Notes under the pieces: generated by a model | What the model saw: only the letters and a program-made list of their open reading frames with translations | Database searches by the model: none | Told to the model about the DNA's origin: nothing | In this document: piece by piece, positions 8,141-17,050 of the stretch | Layout: every line of letters starts with the position of its first letter | Position numbering within the stretch: the first letter of the stretch is position 1 | Source of the DNA: Cyanobacteria bacterium UBA6446 | GTDB lineage: Bacteria > Cyanobacteriota > Vampirovibrionia > Gastranaerophilales > Gastranaerophilaceae | Assembly (NCBI GenBank): GCA_002438405.1 | Contig: DJOE01000024.1 | Coordinates: forward strand, 5,871-69,870 | Reading direction: 5' to 3' | DNA: 64,000 nt | Translations under genes and position numbers: made by a program

Positions 8141-10807
8141 CTAACCTTCTTCTTGTTCATTATTTGGAGCTTCAACAGGTTCTTCCGGTTGGTTATTAAC
8201 AACTTGAATTCCGAATTTTGTTCTGAACAAGTGTTTAACAGTATCACTTTGAATTTCGTACATCATATTATTAAACATGTCATAAGCTTCTTTTTTATAT
8301 TCAATCAATGGATCTTTTTGTCCATAAGCTCTCAAACCAATACCATCACGTAACATATCAATATTATGCAAGTGGTCAATCCATTTGCTATCTACAACTT
8401 TCAAAAGAACATCTTTTTCTAGTTGTCTAACAATATTATGTGGTGCAAAAGGTTCTTGAAGTTCATAACCTGCATTGTAATCTGTTACAACTTGGTTATA
8501 GAAGTTGATAATCTCAATTTCGTGGTTTTTATAAGCATCAATAACAAAATCTTTAATCTTGTTATACATTGGTTCAAAACGCATATTTTGAATATCCGCG
8601 ACATCAAACGTTGAAGCAAGTTGCGGAACTGTTGAATGAAGTTCTTTAATCATTGTAACTAAATCATCATAAACATATTCTTCAACTTTTTGTTCTGGAG
8701 AAATGTAACTACGCATAAGTCTGTCAACTTCTCTTTCCATCATATAAAGAATATCTTCATACAAACCTTCTCCCGCCAAAACTTTTCTTCTTTGATGATA
8801 GAATTTTTCTCTCTGAATATTCATAACATCATCGTATTCAAGAACAGATTTTCTCATATCAAAGTGGAAAGTTTCAACTTTTTTCTGTGCTGATTGAATT
8901 CGTTTTGTAATCAATGGAGAATCAATCGCCATATTTTCCGGAACATTCAATGCAGTCATAAGTTGAGTAATTTTTTCCCCGCCGAATATTCTCATCAAGT
9001 TATCTTCTAGTGACAAGAAAAATCTTGTTGACCCTGGGTCTCCTTGACGAGCAGCACGACCTCTCAACTGGTTATCAATACGACGTGATTCGTGACGTTC
9101 TGTTCCAATTACGTGTAAGCCACCGGCTGCAACAACTTTGTCATGTTCTGATTCTGTAATTTTTCTTGCTCTATCTAAAGCTTCTTTTTTCAATGTTTCG
9201 TAATTTGGATTTGACTCATCAATTCCATTTTCATCAAGTTCTGCTTTTGCAAGATATTCAGCATTACCACCTAAAAGAATATCGGTACCACGACCAGCCA
9301 TATTGGTTGCAATAGTAACTGCACCATATCTACCGGCTTGGGCAATAATATGAGCTTCTTTTTCGTGATGTTTTGCGTTTAATACGTTGTGTTTAATTCC
9401 CCTTTGTCTAAGTAGAGCAGAAACATATTCAGATTTTTCAATACTAATCGTACCAACCAAAACAGGTCGTCCAAGTTTGTGTTGAGCTAAAATATCATCT
9501 ACAACAGCTAAATATTTTTGAACTTCGGACTTATAAATTACGTCAGGATAATTTATTCTTATATCCGGTTTGTTAGTTGGAATTGTTGTAACTTCAAGGT
9601 TATAAATTTTACCGAATTCAGCTTCTTCAGTCATTGCTGTACCTGTCATGCCGGAAAGTTTAGGGTACAATCTGAACAAGTTTTGGAATGTGATACTTGC
9701 CAGAGTTTGAGTTTCGTCTTGAATTTCTACACCTTCTTTAGCTTCAACCGCTTGGTGAAGACCGTCAGACCAACGTCTTCCCTCCATCAAACGTCCGGTG
9801 AATTCATCAACAATCATAACTTCGCCATTTTTCACAACATAATCAGTATCTCTAACGAATAATTCTTTCGCTTTCAATGCTTGTAACAAGTGATGTGCAT
9901 ATTGAGTATGAATATCAAACAAGTCTTTAATACCGATTAAATCTTGCGCATGGTCGATACCCTCTTCTGTTAAAATAACATTTTTATTTTTTTCATCTAC
10001 GGTATAATCAACATCTTTTTGAAGTTGAGGAGCAATTTTTGCCATAAGTTGATAAGTTTCTGCAGATTGAGCTAAACGCCCACTGATAATCAACGGTGTT
10101 CTTGCTTCATCAATCAAAATACTATCAACTTCATCAATAATTGCATAATTAAAAGGTCTTTGAACAAGCATTTCAACACTGCTTGCCATATTATCTCTCA
10201 AATAATCAAAACCGAATTCGTTATTTGTACCGTAAGTGATATCGCATTGATATGCGTGTTTTTTATTTTCAAAATTTCTTGCGCCCTCACCATTTGAAAG
10301 AACAACACCAACAGTTAAACCCAAAAATTTATAAATTTTACCCATCCATTCGCTATCACGCTTTGCTAGGTAATCATTTACAGTAATTACGTGAACACCT
10401 TTGCCAGTCAAAGCATTAAGGTAAGCAGGCAAAGTTGCAACCAAAGTTTTACCTTCACCGGTTCTCATTTCTGCAATATGACCATTATGCAAGAAATATC
10501 CACCAATCAACTGAACATCAAAATGTCGCATATTCAAAACACGTTTACCGGCTTCTCTAACAGTTGCGAAAGCTTCCGGTAAAAGTTTATCTAATGCAGC
10601 TTTTTCGAGTTTTAAATCTTCTTTAAAATTCTTAGATGTTGGACGTTTTGCCAAAATATCTTTGAATTCTTGAGTTTTAGCCCGCAATTCATCATCAGTT
10701 AATTTTGCGAATTCAGGTTCTAATGCGTTTATATGTTCGACAATCCCCATCATAGATTTAACTTTTTTTTCGTTAGGATCGCCCAAAAGCTTTACTAGCC
10801 AATTCAT
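8141..10807 (-). CDS. secA: preprotein translocase ATPase SecA
   Basis: The 888-residue protein is a full-length SecA, the motor that pushes preproteins through SecYEG. Diagnostic motifs are MRTGEGKTLVATLPAYLNAL (Walker A), DEVDSILIDEARTPLIISG (DEAD-type Walker B), ATNMAGRGTDILLGG, and the helicase-C motif RGRAARQGDPGSTRFFLSLE. The C-terminal tail is Glu/Pro-rich and lacks the CxCx8CH zinc finger that binds SecB in Proteobacteria. Its partner SecE is encoded at 29752-29946. It is transcribed alone toward its own terminator. A GGAGAGG precedes the ATG at a somewhat long distance. Confidence 0.98.
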   Translation of the reverse strand: MNWLVKLLGDPNEKKVKSMMGIVEHINALEPEFAKLTDDELRAKTQEFKDILAKRPTSKNFKEDLKLEKAALDKLLPEAFATVREAGKRVLNMRHFDVQLIGGYFLHNGHIAEMRTGEGKTLVATLPAYLNALTGKGVHVITVNDYLAKRDSEWMGKIYKFLGLTVGVVLSNGEGARNFENKKHAYQCDITYGTNNEFGFDYLRDNMASSVEMLVQRPFNYAIIDEVDSILIDEARTPLIISGRLAQSAETYQLMAKIAPQLQKDVDYTVDEKNKNVILTEEGIDHAQDLIGIKDLFDIHTQYAHHLLQALKAKELFVRDTDYVVKNGEVMIVDEFTGRLMEGRRWSDGLHQAVEAKEGVEIQDETQTLASITFQNLFRLYPKLSGMTGTAMTEEAEFGKIYNLEVTTIPTNKPDIRINYPDVIYKSEVQKYLAVVDDILAQHKLGRPVLVGTISIEKSEYVSALLRQRGIKHNVLNAKHHEKEAHIIAQAGRYGAVTIATNMAGRGTDILLGGNAEYLAKAELDENGIDESNPNYETLKKEALDRARKITESEHDKVVAAGGLHVIGTERHESRRIDNQLRGRAARQGDPGSTRFFLSLEDNLMRIFGGEKITQLMTALNVPENMAIDSPLITKRIQSAQKKVETFHFDMRKSVLEYDDVMNIQREKFYHQRRKVLAGEGLYEDILYMMEREVDRLMRSYISPEQKVEEYVYDDLVTMIKELHSTVPQLASTFDVADIQNMRFEPMYNKIKDFVIDAYKNHEIEIINFYNQVVTDYNAGYELQEPFAPHNIVRQLEKDVLLKVVDSKWIDHLHNIDMLRDGIGLRAYGQKDPLIEYKKEAYDMFNNMMYEIQSDTVKHLFRTKFGIQVVNNQPEEPVEAPNNEQEEG

Positions 10808-10933
10808 TATTAATATACCTCTCCAAGTTTGTAATGTCTTACAAAGAGTTTAGCATAAACATAACAAGATAACTTAATCTTAATGAAAAATTAAGGTTTA
10901 AGGCTCATTTGGAGATTCTTACGGTTAATAAAA

Positions 10934-11764
10934 TTACATATCTAATGCGATATCAAGGGTTGGAGCTTTAGCAACAATTGCACTAGATGAAATAATATCA
11001 ACACCACATTCTGCAATTGCTCTGACTGTTTCTAATCTAACATTTCCACTTGCTTCAACAATCGCTTTATGGTCAATTAATTTCACAGCAGTTTTCATTG
11101 TATCTAAATCCATATTATCAAGCATAATAATATCTACCCCCAAAGGCAGAGCTTCTTTTACTTGCTTTAAAGTGTCACATTCAAGTTCAACTTTATGAGC
11201 ATGAGATAAATTTGCTTTAACCATTTTAACTGCATTTGTAACAGAACCTGCAACTTGAATATGGTTATCTTTAATCATTGCGCAATCTGACAAATTGAAT
11301 CTATGCAAAGCACCACCACCAACTTTTACAGAATATTTTTCAAAAGCTCTAAAATTTGGAGTAGTTTTTCTTGTATCAACAATTTTGCAAGGAAGTTCAC
11401 CAATTGCTGATTGATATTTGTGAGTTTCGGTTGCAATTCCACTCATTCTTTGAATATAGTTTAGTGAAACCCTTTCGCCCAATAACAAATACTTTCCAGG
11501 ACCTGTTAATTTTGCAAGAACATCACCTTTTTTAATTTTATCACCATCTTTAAATAGCAATTCAATGTGAACTTTGTCAGACAAAAGTTTGAACACTGTT
11601 TTAAAAACATCAAGTCCGCAAATAATACCCTCACATCTTGAAACAAGAGAAGCATTGAAAATTTTGTCTTCTCCAACAATACTTTCAGTTGTTACATCGC
11701 CAAATCCGATATCTTCCATCAAAGCTGATTTTACATGTTCTTCAACATAAATATTACTTAGCAA
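10934..11764 (-). CDS. nadC: nicotinate-nucleotide pyrophosphorylase (quinolinate phosphoribosyltransferase)
   Basis: NadC converts quinolinate and PRPP to nicotinate mononucleotide in de novo NAD synthesis. Motifs visible are EDIGFGDVTTES near the N-terminus, ERVSLNYIQRMSGIAT, DTRKTTPNFRAFEKYSVKVG, HRFNLSDCAMIKDNHI and VELECDTLKQVKEAL. The 276-residue length is normal. The start is a TTG at 11764, overlapping the nadB stop; an AAGGAG nine bases upstream supports it, and the next Met would remove the first helix. Tight overlap with nadB shows a two-gene NAD operon. nadA is not in the window. Confidence 0.95.
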   Translation of the reverse strand: MLSNIYVEEHVKSALMEDIGFGDVTTESIVGEDKIFNASLVSRCEGIICGLDVFKTVFKLLSDKVHIELLFKDGDKIKKGDVLAKLTGPGKYLLLGERVSLNYIQRMSGIATETHKYQSAIGELPCKIVDTRKTTPNFRAFEKYSVKVGGGALHRFNLSDCAMIKDNHIQVAGSVTNAVKMVKANLSHAHKVELECDTLKQVKEALPLGVDIIMLDNMDLDTMKTAVKLIDHKAIVEASGNVRLETVRAIAECGVDIISSSAIVAKAPTLDIALDM

Positions 11765-13373
11765 AACTCAATTCTCCTTTTCTTTTTGATAAAATACTGT
11801 GTTCGCAAACTTCGTTTGTTTCAAGATAGTCTGTTCTATAATGAGCGCCTCTTGATTCTTTTCTGCGAATTGCTGATTTGACAATCAATCTTGCACTAAT
11901 CAACATATTTTTAAATTCATATTCCTCTTTAGATGAATATTTATCTTGTTTAGGAAATTCTTTTTCCAATTCATTCAACCCATCTATTGCATCATTCAAG
12001 GATTTCTCGTTTCTATAAATTCCAACATTGTTCCACATCAAATCCTTTAGTTTTGATTTTAGGTTTTGAACATCAATTTTCTTTTCTTCACAAGATATTC
12101 CGTATTTTGAAATAATTTTGTCAAAATTTTCACTCTTTGGAATTTCAAAAGATAAATCAGAATTTCTCAAAAATTCTGCAACTTCGTAAGCACAAACAAC
12201 ACATTCCAATAATGAATTACTAGCAAGTCTATTGCCCCCATGCAAACCTGTTGAAGAAACTTCACCAATCGCATACAAACCTTTGATTGAAGTTTCACCT
12301 TTCAAGTTAGTTTTAACTCCTCCCATAAAATAGTGAGCCGCAGGAGCAACAGGAATTAAATCTTTTGTTATATCAATTCCATGTTCTAAACATTTTTTTG
12401 CAATCGTAGGAAATCTTTTCAACAATTTATCTTTCGGAATATCTGATGTATCAAGATAAACATTAGTTGTATTAGTTGCTTTCATTTCTTGGAAAATAGA
12501 ACGGGCAACAATATCACGAGGGGCAAGTTCTTTTCTCTCATCATATTTATACATAAATTGAACTCTATCTTTGTTGCAAAGTTTTGCACCCTCCCCCCTT
12601 ACGGCTTCACTAATCAAAAATCTGTTATGATTTTTTTTATCATCAAAAGCCAAAGCTGTCGGGTGGAATTGAACAAATTCCATATCTTGCAATTCAGCTC
12701 CAACATTATATGCAAGAGCAAAACCATCACCGGTTGCACCAACCGGATTGGTTGTATATTTGTATAATTGACCTAAGCCACCTGTTGCAAGTATCAAAGT
12801 TTTGCAATAAACCGTTTCGTATTCATTATTTTCTTCATGTAAAACAACTACACCGTCACAAGTATTATTTTCAACTAACAAATCAACTGCTAAAGAATTT
12901 TCATAAACTTTTATATTCTTATGATTTTGCAATGTGTGGCATAATGCAATTTCCATTTCTCTGCCTGTTGCATCTCCACCTGAATGCAAAATTCTATTTA
13001 CAGAATGCGCTGCTTCTTTTGTTAAAGTAAAATTACCATTTTCATCTCTATCAAATTCAACTCCAAAAGTAAGCAAATCTTTAACAACTTTATCAGAATT
13101 TTCACTGATAAATTTTATTGTATTCAGTTCACTCAAACCTGCACCGGCTTTGATTGTATCCGCAACATGTGAAGATACGGAATCATTTTTATTACTTTTT
13201 AAAACCGCAACCATTCCACCTTGCGCATAATAAGAATTACTTTCACCCAATTCTGATTTGGTTATAAGTAAAATTCCGTCCGGTAAATCCAACTGTTGTT
13301 CAAGTTTCAAAGCAGAATATAACCCTGCGATACCACTACCGATTACTACTGCTGAATATTTGGAGTATTTCAT
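11754..13373 (-). CDS. nadB: L-aspartate oxidase
   Basis: NadB oxidises L-aspartate to iminoaspartate, the first step of NAD synthesis, in the cytoplasm with FAD. The N-terminus has the dinucleotide-binding VVIGSGIAGLYSALKLE (residues 9-25), then GESNSYYAQGGM. Later motifs are HSGGDATGREME, FVQFHPTAL, APRDIVARS and the FAD-domain GLYAIGEVSSTGLHGGNRLA. The C-terminal helical domain ends with KESRGAHYRTDYL. At 539 residues it is full length. AAGGAT precedes the ATG. It overlaps nadC by 11 bp and the two form an operon. Confidence 0.96.
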   Translation of the reverse strand: MKYSKYSAVVIGSGIAGLYSALKLEQQLDLPDGILLITKSELGESNSYYAQGGMVAVLKSNKNDSVSSHVADTIKAGAGLSELNTIKFISENSDKVVKDLLTFGVEFDRDENGNFTLTKEAAHSVNRILHSGGDATGREMEIALCHTLQNHKNIKVYENSLAVDLLVENNTCDGVVVLHEENNEYETVYCKTLILATGGLGQLYKYTTNPVGATGDGFALAYNVGAELQDMEFVQFHPTALAFDDKKNHNRFLISEAVRGEGAKLCNKDRVQFMYKYDERKELAPRDIVARSIFQEMKATNTTNVYLDTSDIPKDKLLKRFPTIAKKCLEHGIDITKDLIPVAPAAHYFMGGVKTNLKGETSIKGLYAIGEVSSTGLHGGNRLASNSLLECVVCAYEVAEFLRNSDLSFEIPKSENFDKIISKYGISCEEKKIDVQNLKSKLKDLMWNNVGIYRNEKSLNDAIDGLNELEKEFPKQDKYSSKEEYEFKNMLISARLIVKSAIRRKESRGAHYRTDYLETNEVCEHSILSKRKGELSFAK

Positions 13374-13450
13374 ATATTTATATCCTTGTGTTTTTATAGC
13401 CTAATAATATTATAACAAACAGATAATTTTAGCTAGTAAAATAAGTAAAA

Positions 13451-14578
13451 TTAATATGTTAATTTTCCCATAACAACTCTTTTCTTAGCTCCTGTACAAC
13501 AAGGTAAATTGTTTGGAATTCCATAATAAGTACAATATCCAAGCAATGCAAATGCCATAACTTCTTTAAAATTATTAGAAATTCCATAATCTTCACAAGT
13601 TTTTAAATCAATATAGGATGGAAGATAAGTTCGTAAATATTTCATCAATGTTTTGTTATAAGCTCCTCCTCCGCAAATTACCGCTTCATGAATTCCAACA
13701 TTTGGATAAATAAATCTTTCATAAGAATTTGCAATAGTTTTTGCCGTAAGAGCCGTAACAGTTGCAATAATATCTTTTGGATTTTGAGGAGCAAATTTAA
13801 GAGCATTCTCAATATATTTTGGAGAAAAATATTCTCTCCCTGTTGATTTTGGAGGATCCATAAAATAATATTCATCTTGCAACAAACATTCAAGCCAACT
13901 ATCAGAAATTGTTCCCTCTTTTGCAATCTCCCCATCTTTATCATACGGAAGTGAAAAATACTTATTCATGCAGTAGTCAATCATAATATTTCCTAACCCC
14001 GTATCAAAGCCAAAAGTATCAAAATCTTTTGAAACAACAGTTACGTTAGAAATTCCACCAATATTTTGAATAGCAAAATTTTTACCTTTATTTTTAAACC
14101 ATTTTTCATCAGCAAAACAAACCAAAGGCGCTCCCTGTCCGCCTTGTGCCATATCAGCTTCTCTAAAATTTGAAATAGTTAAACAACCAGTTTCTTGTGC
14201 AATAACAGAACTTTCTCCAATTTGTAATGTGCTTTTCAAATTTATCCCATCAATTTTTTCATCAAAAGGATAATGATAAATAGTTTGCCCATGGCTTGAA
14301 ATAAAATCTGGCTTGCCGAATTCAGAAATCAAAACTTTGCACGCATCAGCAAAACATTTTCCGATTGCAAAATTCATTTGACAAATATCTCTAACAGATG
14401 CTTCACCACGAAATAATTGAAAAATTTTTGCCCTAATATGTTCTGGGTATTTGTAATTTATTCCTTGGATTAATTTAACTGTCATATCCGGATAAACTTC
14501 ACACAAACCAGCATCAATACTGTCACAAGATGTACCAGACATCAATGCTATAACTTTTTTAACTTCTAACTCTTCCAT
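13451..14578 (-). CDS. anmK: anhydro-N-acetylmuramic acid kinase
   Basis: AnmK phosphorylates and opens 1,6-anhydro-MurNAc released by peptidoglycan turnover. The 375-residue protein shows the ATP-binding opening ALMSGTSCDSIDAGL (residues 11-25), FISSHGQTIYHYP, GQGAPLVCFAD, NIGGISNVTV, GFDTGLGNIMID and the closing CGGGAYNKTLM. The usual SGTSLDGIDA appears as SGTSCDSIDA, a small variation in the phosphate loop. There is no ribosome site; a GATAAT ends 6 nt before the ATG, suggesting a leaderless message started right after the upstream terminator. nadB follows 77 bp downstream on the same strand. Confidence 0.94.
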   Translation of the reverse strand: MEELEVKKVIALMSGTSCDSIDAGLCEVYPDMTVKLIQGINYKYPEHIRAKIFQLFRGEASVRDICQMNFAIGKCFADACKVLISEFGKPDFISSHGQTIYHYPFDEKIDGINLKSTLQIGESSVIAQETGCLTISNFREADMAQGGQGAPLVCFADEKWFKNKGKNFAIQNIGGISNVTVVSKDFDTFGFDTGLGNIMIDYCMNKYFSLPYDKDGEIAKEGTISDSWLECLLQDEYYFMDPPKSTGREYFSPKYIENALKFAPQNPKDIIATVTALTAKTIANSYERFIYPNVGIHEAVICGGGAYNKTLMKYLRTYLPSYIDLKTCEDYGISNNFKEVMAFALLGYCTYYGIPNNLPCCTGAKKRVVMGKLTY

Positions 14579-14594
14579 AATGAAATTATCATAT

Positions 14595-14624
14595 AAAAAA
14601 GCCCCTACTTATGCAAGTACGAGC
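14595..14624 (-). terminator. intrinsic terminator of a minus-strand transcript
   Basis: On the minus strand a GC-containing stem (14624-14615 with 14610-14601, one mismatch, loop GCAT) is followed by six T (14600-14595). It lies only about 16 nt before the anmK ATG, so it ends the transcript upstream of anmK or acts as an attenuator. Confidence 0.65.
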
Positions 14625-14929
14625 CATTAAAGTTTACAACTATCCTTTTACTCTCTTCTTTTAAGTCTTTTAACTTAAACTCCCACAATAAACTAGATAT
14701 ACAAAACTTTTCTTAGATGTAAACTAATTATTTATAAAATATCCCTAATCTCCAGTCTAATACCTTCGAAACCTCAATAATCTCTTTTCCCTTTTTGGAC
14801 TTTTTAGCCATCACCTCTATTTCTACTTGTCCAATTCTGTTCTTAATCGCTTTCAATTACCCTTTGGTAATTATGTGTTCCTTCCACTTGTCTGGCAGCC
14901 TTATGATTTTAATTCGGCTTTCTTTCTAT
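14595..14929 (-). ncRNA. candidate structured non-coding RNA of unknown family
   Basis: The roughly 600-bp gap between anmK and the WYL gene has no convincing protein gene but has a promoter-like pair and a terminator about 335 nt apart on the minus strand. Inside, a perfect hairpin AATTACC/GGTAATT (14855-14872), a hairpin TTAAGT/ACTTAA (14661-14678) and a long-range 12-bp stem with one mismatch (14631-14642 with 14714-14725) can form. I recognise no tmRNA, 6S, T-box or riboswitch hallmark. It could be a small RNA, or a leader of anmK with an attenuator. A 27-codon reading frame (14811-14728) lies within it. Confidence 0.4.
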
Positions 14930-14935
14930 ACTTAT

Positions 14936-14964
14936 ACTTTAGACCTAAACCTAAAGATTGACAA
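14936..14964 (-). promoter_or_regulatory. possible promoter of the candidate ncRNA
   Basis: On the minus strand TTGTCA (14964-14959), a 17-bp spacer and TAAAGT (14941-14936). The -10 matches the consensus at four of six bases. Confidence 0.4.
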
Positions 14965-15112
14965 GTAAATAATTATTATAAAAATTTTACATTTGACCAT
15001 GCCCCTTGTATTTGTAAGAAAAAATTCGTGTTATAAAATCTTAATGAAGTAAATTTAATGAAAACATGTAAAAATTTTCCAAATTTTTATTTGACATTAT
15101 AAAATCACTGAT

Positions 15113-15131
15113 TGAGCATGGAGCATGTTCA
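15113..15131. promoter_or_regulatory. inverted repeat, candidate operator of the WYL regulator pair
   Basis: TGAGCATG, a 3-bp centre GAG and CATGTTCA form an imperfect palindrome, which also contains two adjacent direct copies of GAGCATG (15114-15127). It lies 67 bp upstream of the first WYL gene, just after a TTGACA (15091-15096). Autoregulation is inference. Confidence 0.4.
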
Positions 15132-15197
15132 AAAATAAAAATAGAAAATCCTGAAAGTTTGTGCTAGAGTGAGTTTGAGCATAGTTGGAGAAAATAA

Positions 15198-16139
15198 ATG
15201 AAAGAATTTTTGAAATCAAATACTGTGACTTATAATCTAATGTCATTCACCGGATTTAAGTCCATAGTCATATTTTCACTGCTATTAGAAAGCCCAAAAT
15301 CATACTCCGAATTACAACAATGCTTATCAAATCATGCCTATCTTCATGAGTCTGTATCTATTGATACGATTAGGATTTACATAAATTCACTCCGTGAAAT
15401 CGGCTGTAAAATATCAAAATCTACAGAAGCCGGAATCACACGTTATTCAATAGATTCGCACCCTTTTGAATTAAATATCACAAAAGAACAGACAAAAAGT
15501 ATTTTAAAAGTTTTTAAAGCAATTTCTAAATCAATTGATATTAATGATTTAATTTCTTTAGAAAAATTTTTCCAAAAATTTGCGCCATATATTTCAGATG
15601 AAGATTTGAAAAATAAACTAAAAAATATTTCACCTCTAAATAATATTGACCCTGAAATGCTTAAAAACCTTATGAATTTAGCCCAAAACAAAACTGAAAT
15701 TACAATATTATATAACTCTCCAAATTCAGGTAGAAAAAATATTACAATTATTGTTGATAAATTATCTATTAATAATGGAAAATTATATGTTTCAGGTTTT
15801 AATTCTGAATACGAAAATTATGCAAAATTTTTAGTGTCAAAAATAGTTAAAATTATAAGTATTAATATGCAGGCTTCAAAGCTTGAAACTCCAGTATTAA
15901 CAGTAGGTTACGAGGTTTTTAATATAGATAAAAATATTGAAATTTTACCAAATGAAAAAGTTATAAAAAACGAAAATAATAAAACAATTATTGAAATAAC
16001 TTCGCCAAACAAATTTGATATTATTCAAAGAATTATGTCTTACACAAACAAGTGCAAAGTTCTCTATCCGGAAAGTTTCAAATCAGAAATCATTAATTGT
16101 TTAAAAGAAATGAAAGAGGGTTATATTGAAGAAAAATAA
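15198..16139 (+). CDS. WYL-domain-like transcriptional regulator, first of a tandem pair
   Basis: The 313-residue protein has an N-terminal helix-turn-helix region (residues about 15-85, including SYSELQQCL and DTIRIYINSLREIGCKIS) and a C-terminal half resembling the WYL ligand-binding fold and its C-terminal extension (KTEITILYNSPNSGRKNITI, LYVSGFN, then a domain ending in LYPESFKSEIINCLKEM). A GGAG site precedes the ATG. It overlaps the next gene by 14 bp, and the two proteins share the same layout, as in the PafB-PafC pair that activates DNA-damage genes in actinobacteria. Base composition is more AT-rich than its neighbours. Family assignment is by pattern, so moderate. Confidence 0.65.
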   Translation: MKEFLKSNTVTYNLMSFTGFKSIVIFSLLLESPKSYSELQQCLSNHAYLHESVSIDTIRIYINSLREIGCKISKSTEAGITRYSIDSHPFELNITKEQTKSILKVFKAISKSIDINDLISLEKFFQKFAPYISDEDLKNKLKNISPLNNIDPEMLKNLMNLAQNKTEITILYNSPNSGRKNITIIVDKLSINNGKLYVSGFNSEYENYAKFLVSKIVKIISINMQASKLETPVLTVGYEVFNIDKNIEILPNEKVIKNENNKTIIEITSPNKFDIIQRIMSYTNKCKVLYPESFKSEIINCLKEMKEGYIEEK

Positions 16140-17046
16140 TCCTAAATTAAATGATGGTTGTATAAAAATATTCAAACTTCTTCTGCTTTTGTATCAAGAT
16201 AAAGCAGATTATGAAAGTGTTACAGATATTTTTAAAAATGATTTTGATGATGAACAATCAACAAATAATATTCAAGTCGTCTTGAACAAATACCTAAATA
16301 CCCTCAAAGTTTTTGGAATAAACGTTAAAAAAGAAAATAACCGATATAAACTTTTAAACAATTTATATGCAATGAATTTTTCTGAAGAAGATTTGATATC
16401 AATTAATATTTTAGCAAATTCTATCAAAACCTTTCCTGAAGAAAATATCTCTTCAGATATTAAAAAATTTATTCATGAACTAAAAATCAGAATGAGTTAT
16501 GAAGATAGAAATAAACTAAGCAATACAAATAATTATGATTTTTCTTTTTATTATGCAAATCTAAGAGAACAAATTGAACAATGTGTTGAAATTTGCAAAG
16601 AAAATTTTATAATAGATGTTTTATATTTGAAAAATAACAAAGAAATAAAACTTAAATGCACCCCCAAAGATGTTATATATGACACCCGCAATGCGTATTT
16701 AAAAGTTTATGATTTAAATTCTAAAACAAATATTGAAATCCCGATTTCTAAAATCTTATCTATTGCAAAACTTCCACAAATCGCAAGTCCAACGGAATTA
16801 ACCACAACCGTAGTTTATAAATTGAAAAACAGACTTGCAAGGACATATAAAGTCAAAGAGAATGAATATTCTGACGGGTATGATGAAAACGGAAACCTCA
16901 TTGTAATAAATAAGAATGAACCTTTTGACAAACTATTACAAAGACTTATGAGATATACATACAATTGCGAAATTATTTCACCAAAAAACTTGAGATATCA
17001 AATGATTGACATCATAAATAAAACTCTTGAAAACTACGAAGATTAA
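16126..17046 (+). CDS. WYL-domain-like transcriptional regulator, second of a tandem pair
   Basis: The 306-residue protein mirrors its upstream neighbour: an N-terminal HTH part (CIKIFKLLLLLYQDKADYESV, then NIQVVLNKYLNTLKVFGINV) and a C-terminal WYL-like part (FIIDVLYLKNNKEIKLKCTP, AYLKVYDLNSKTNIEI, and a final RLMRYTYNCEIISPKNLRYQ). The start is a TTG at 16126 inside the upstream gene, preceded by AGAGGG at good spacing, which points to coupled translation and a heteromeric complex. The target regulon cannot be read from the sequence. It is convergent with der, with 4 bp between stops. Confidence 0.65.
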   Translation: MKKNNPKLNDGCIKIFKLLLLLYQDKADYESVTDIFKNDFDDEQSTNNIQVVLNKYLNTLKVFGINVKKENNRYKLLNNLYAMNFSEEDLISINILANSIKTFPEENISSDIKKFIHELKIRMSYEDRNKLSNTNNYDFSFYYANLREQIEQCVEICKENFIIDVLYLKNNKEIKLKCTPKDVIYDTRNAYLKVYDLNSKTNIEIPISKILSIAKLPQIASPTELTTTVVYKLKNRLARTYKVKENEYSDGYDENGNLIVINKNEPFDKLLQRLMRYTYNCEIISPKNLRYQMIDIINKTLENYED

Positions 17047-17050
17047 TTTT

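Noticed and set aside
14728..14856. Minus-strand frame of 27 codons from ATG 14811, or 42 codons from TTG 14856, inside the candidate ncRNA
   Set aside because: The ATG has a weak GAGGTG site and the TTG is part of a perfect hairpin. The peptide is Lys-rich without recognisable features. I favour an RNA, so it is not listed as a gene.
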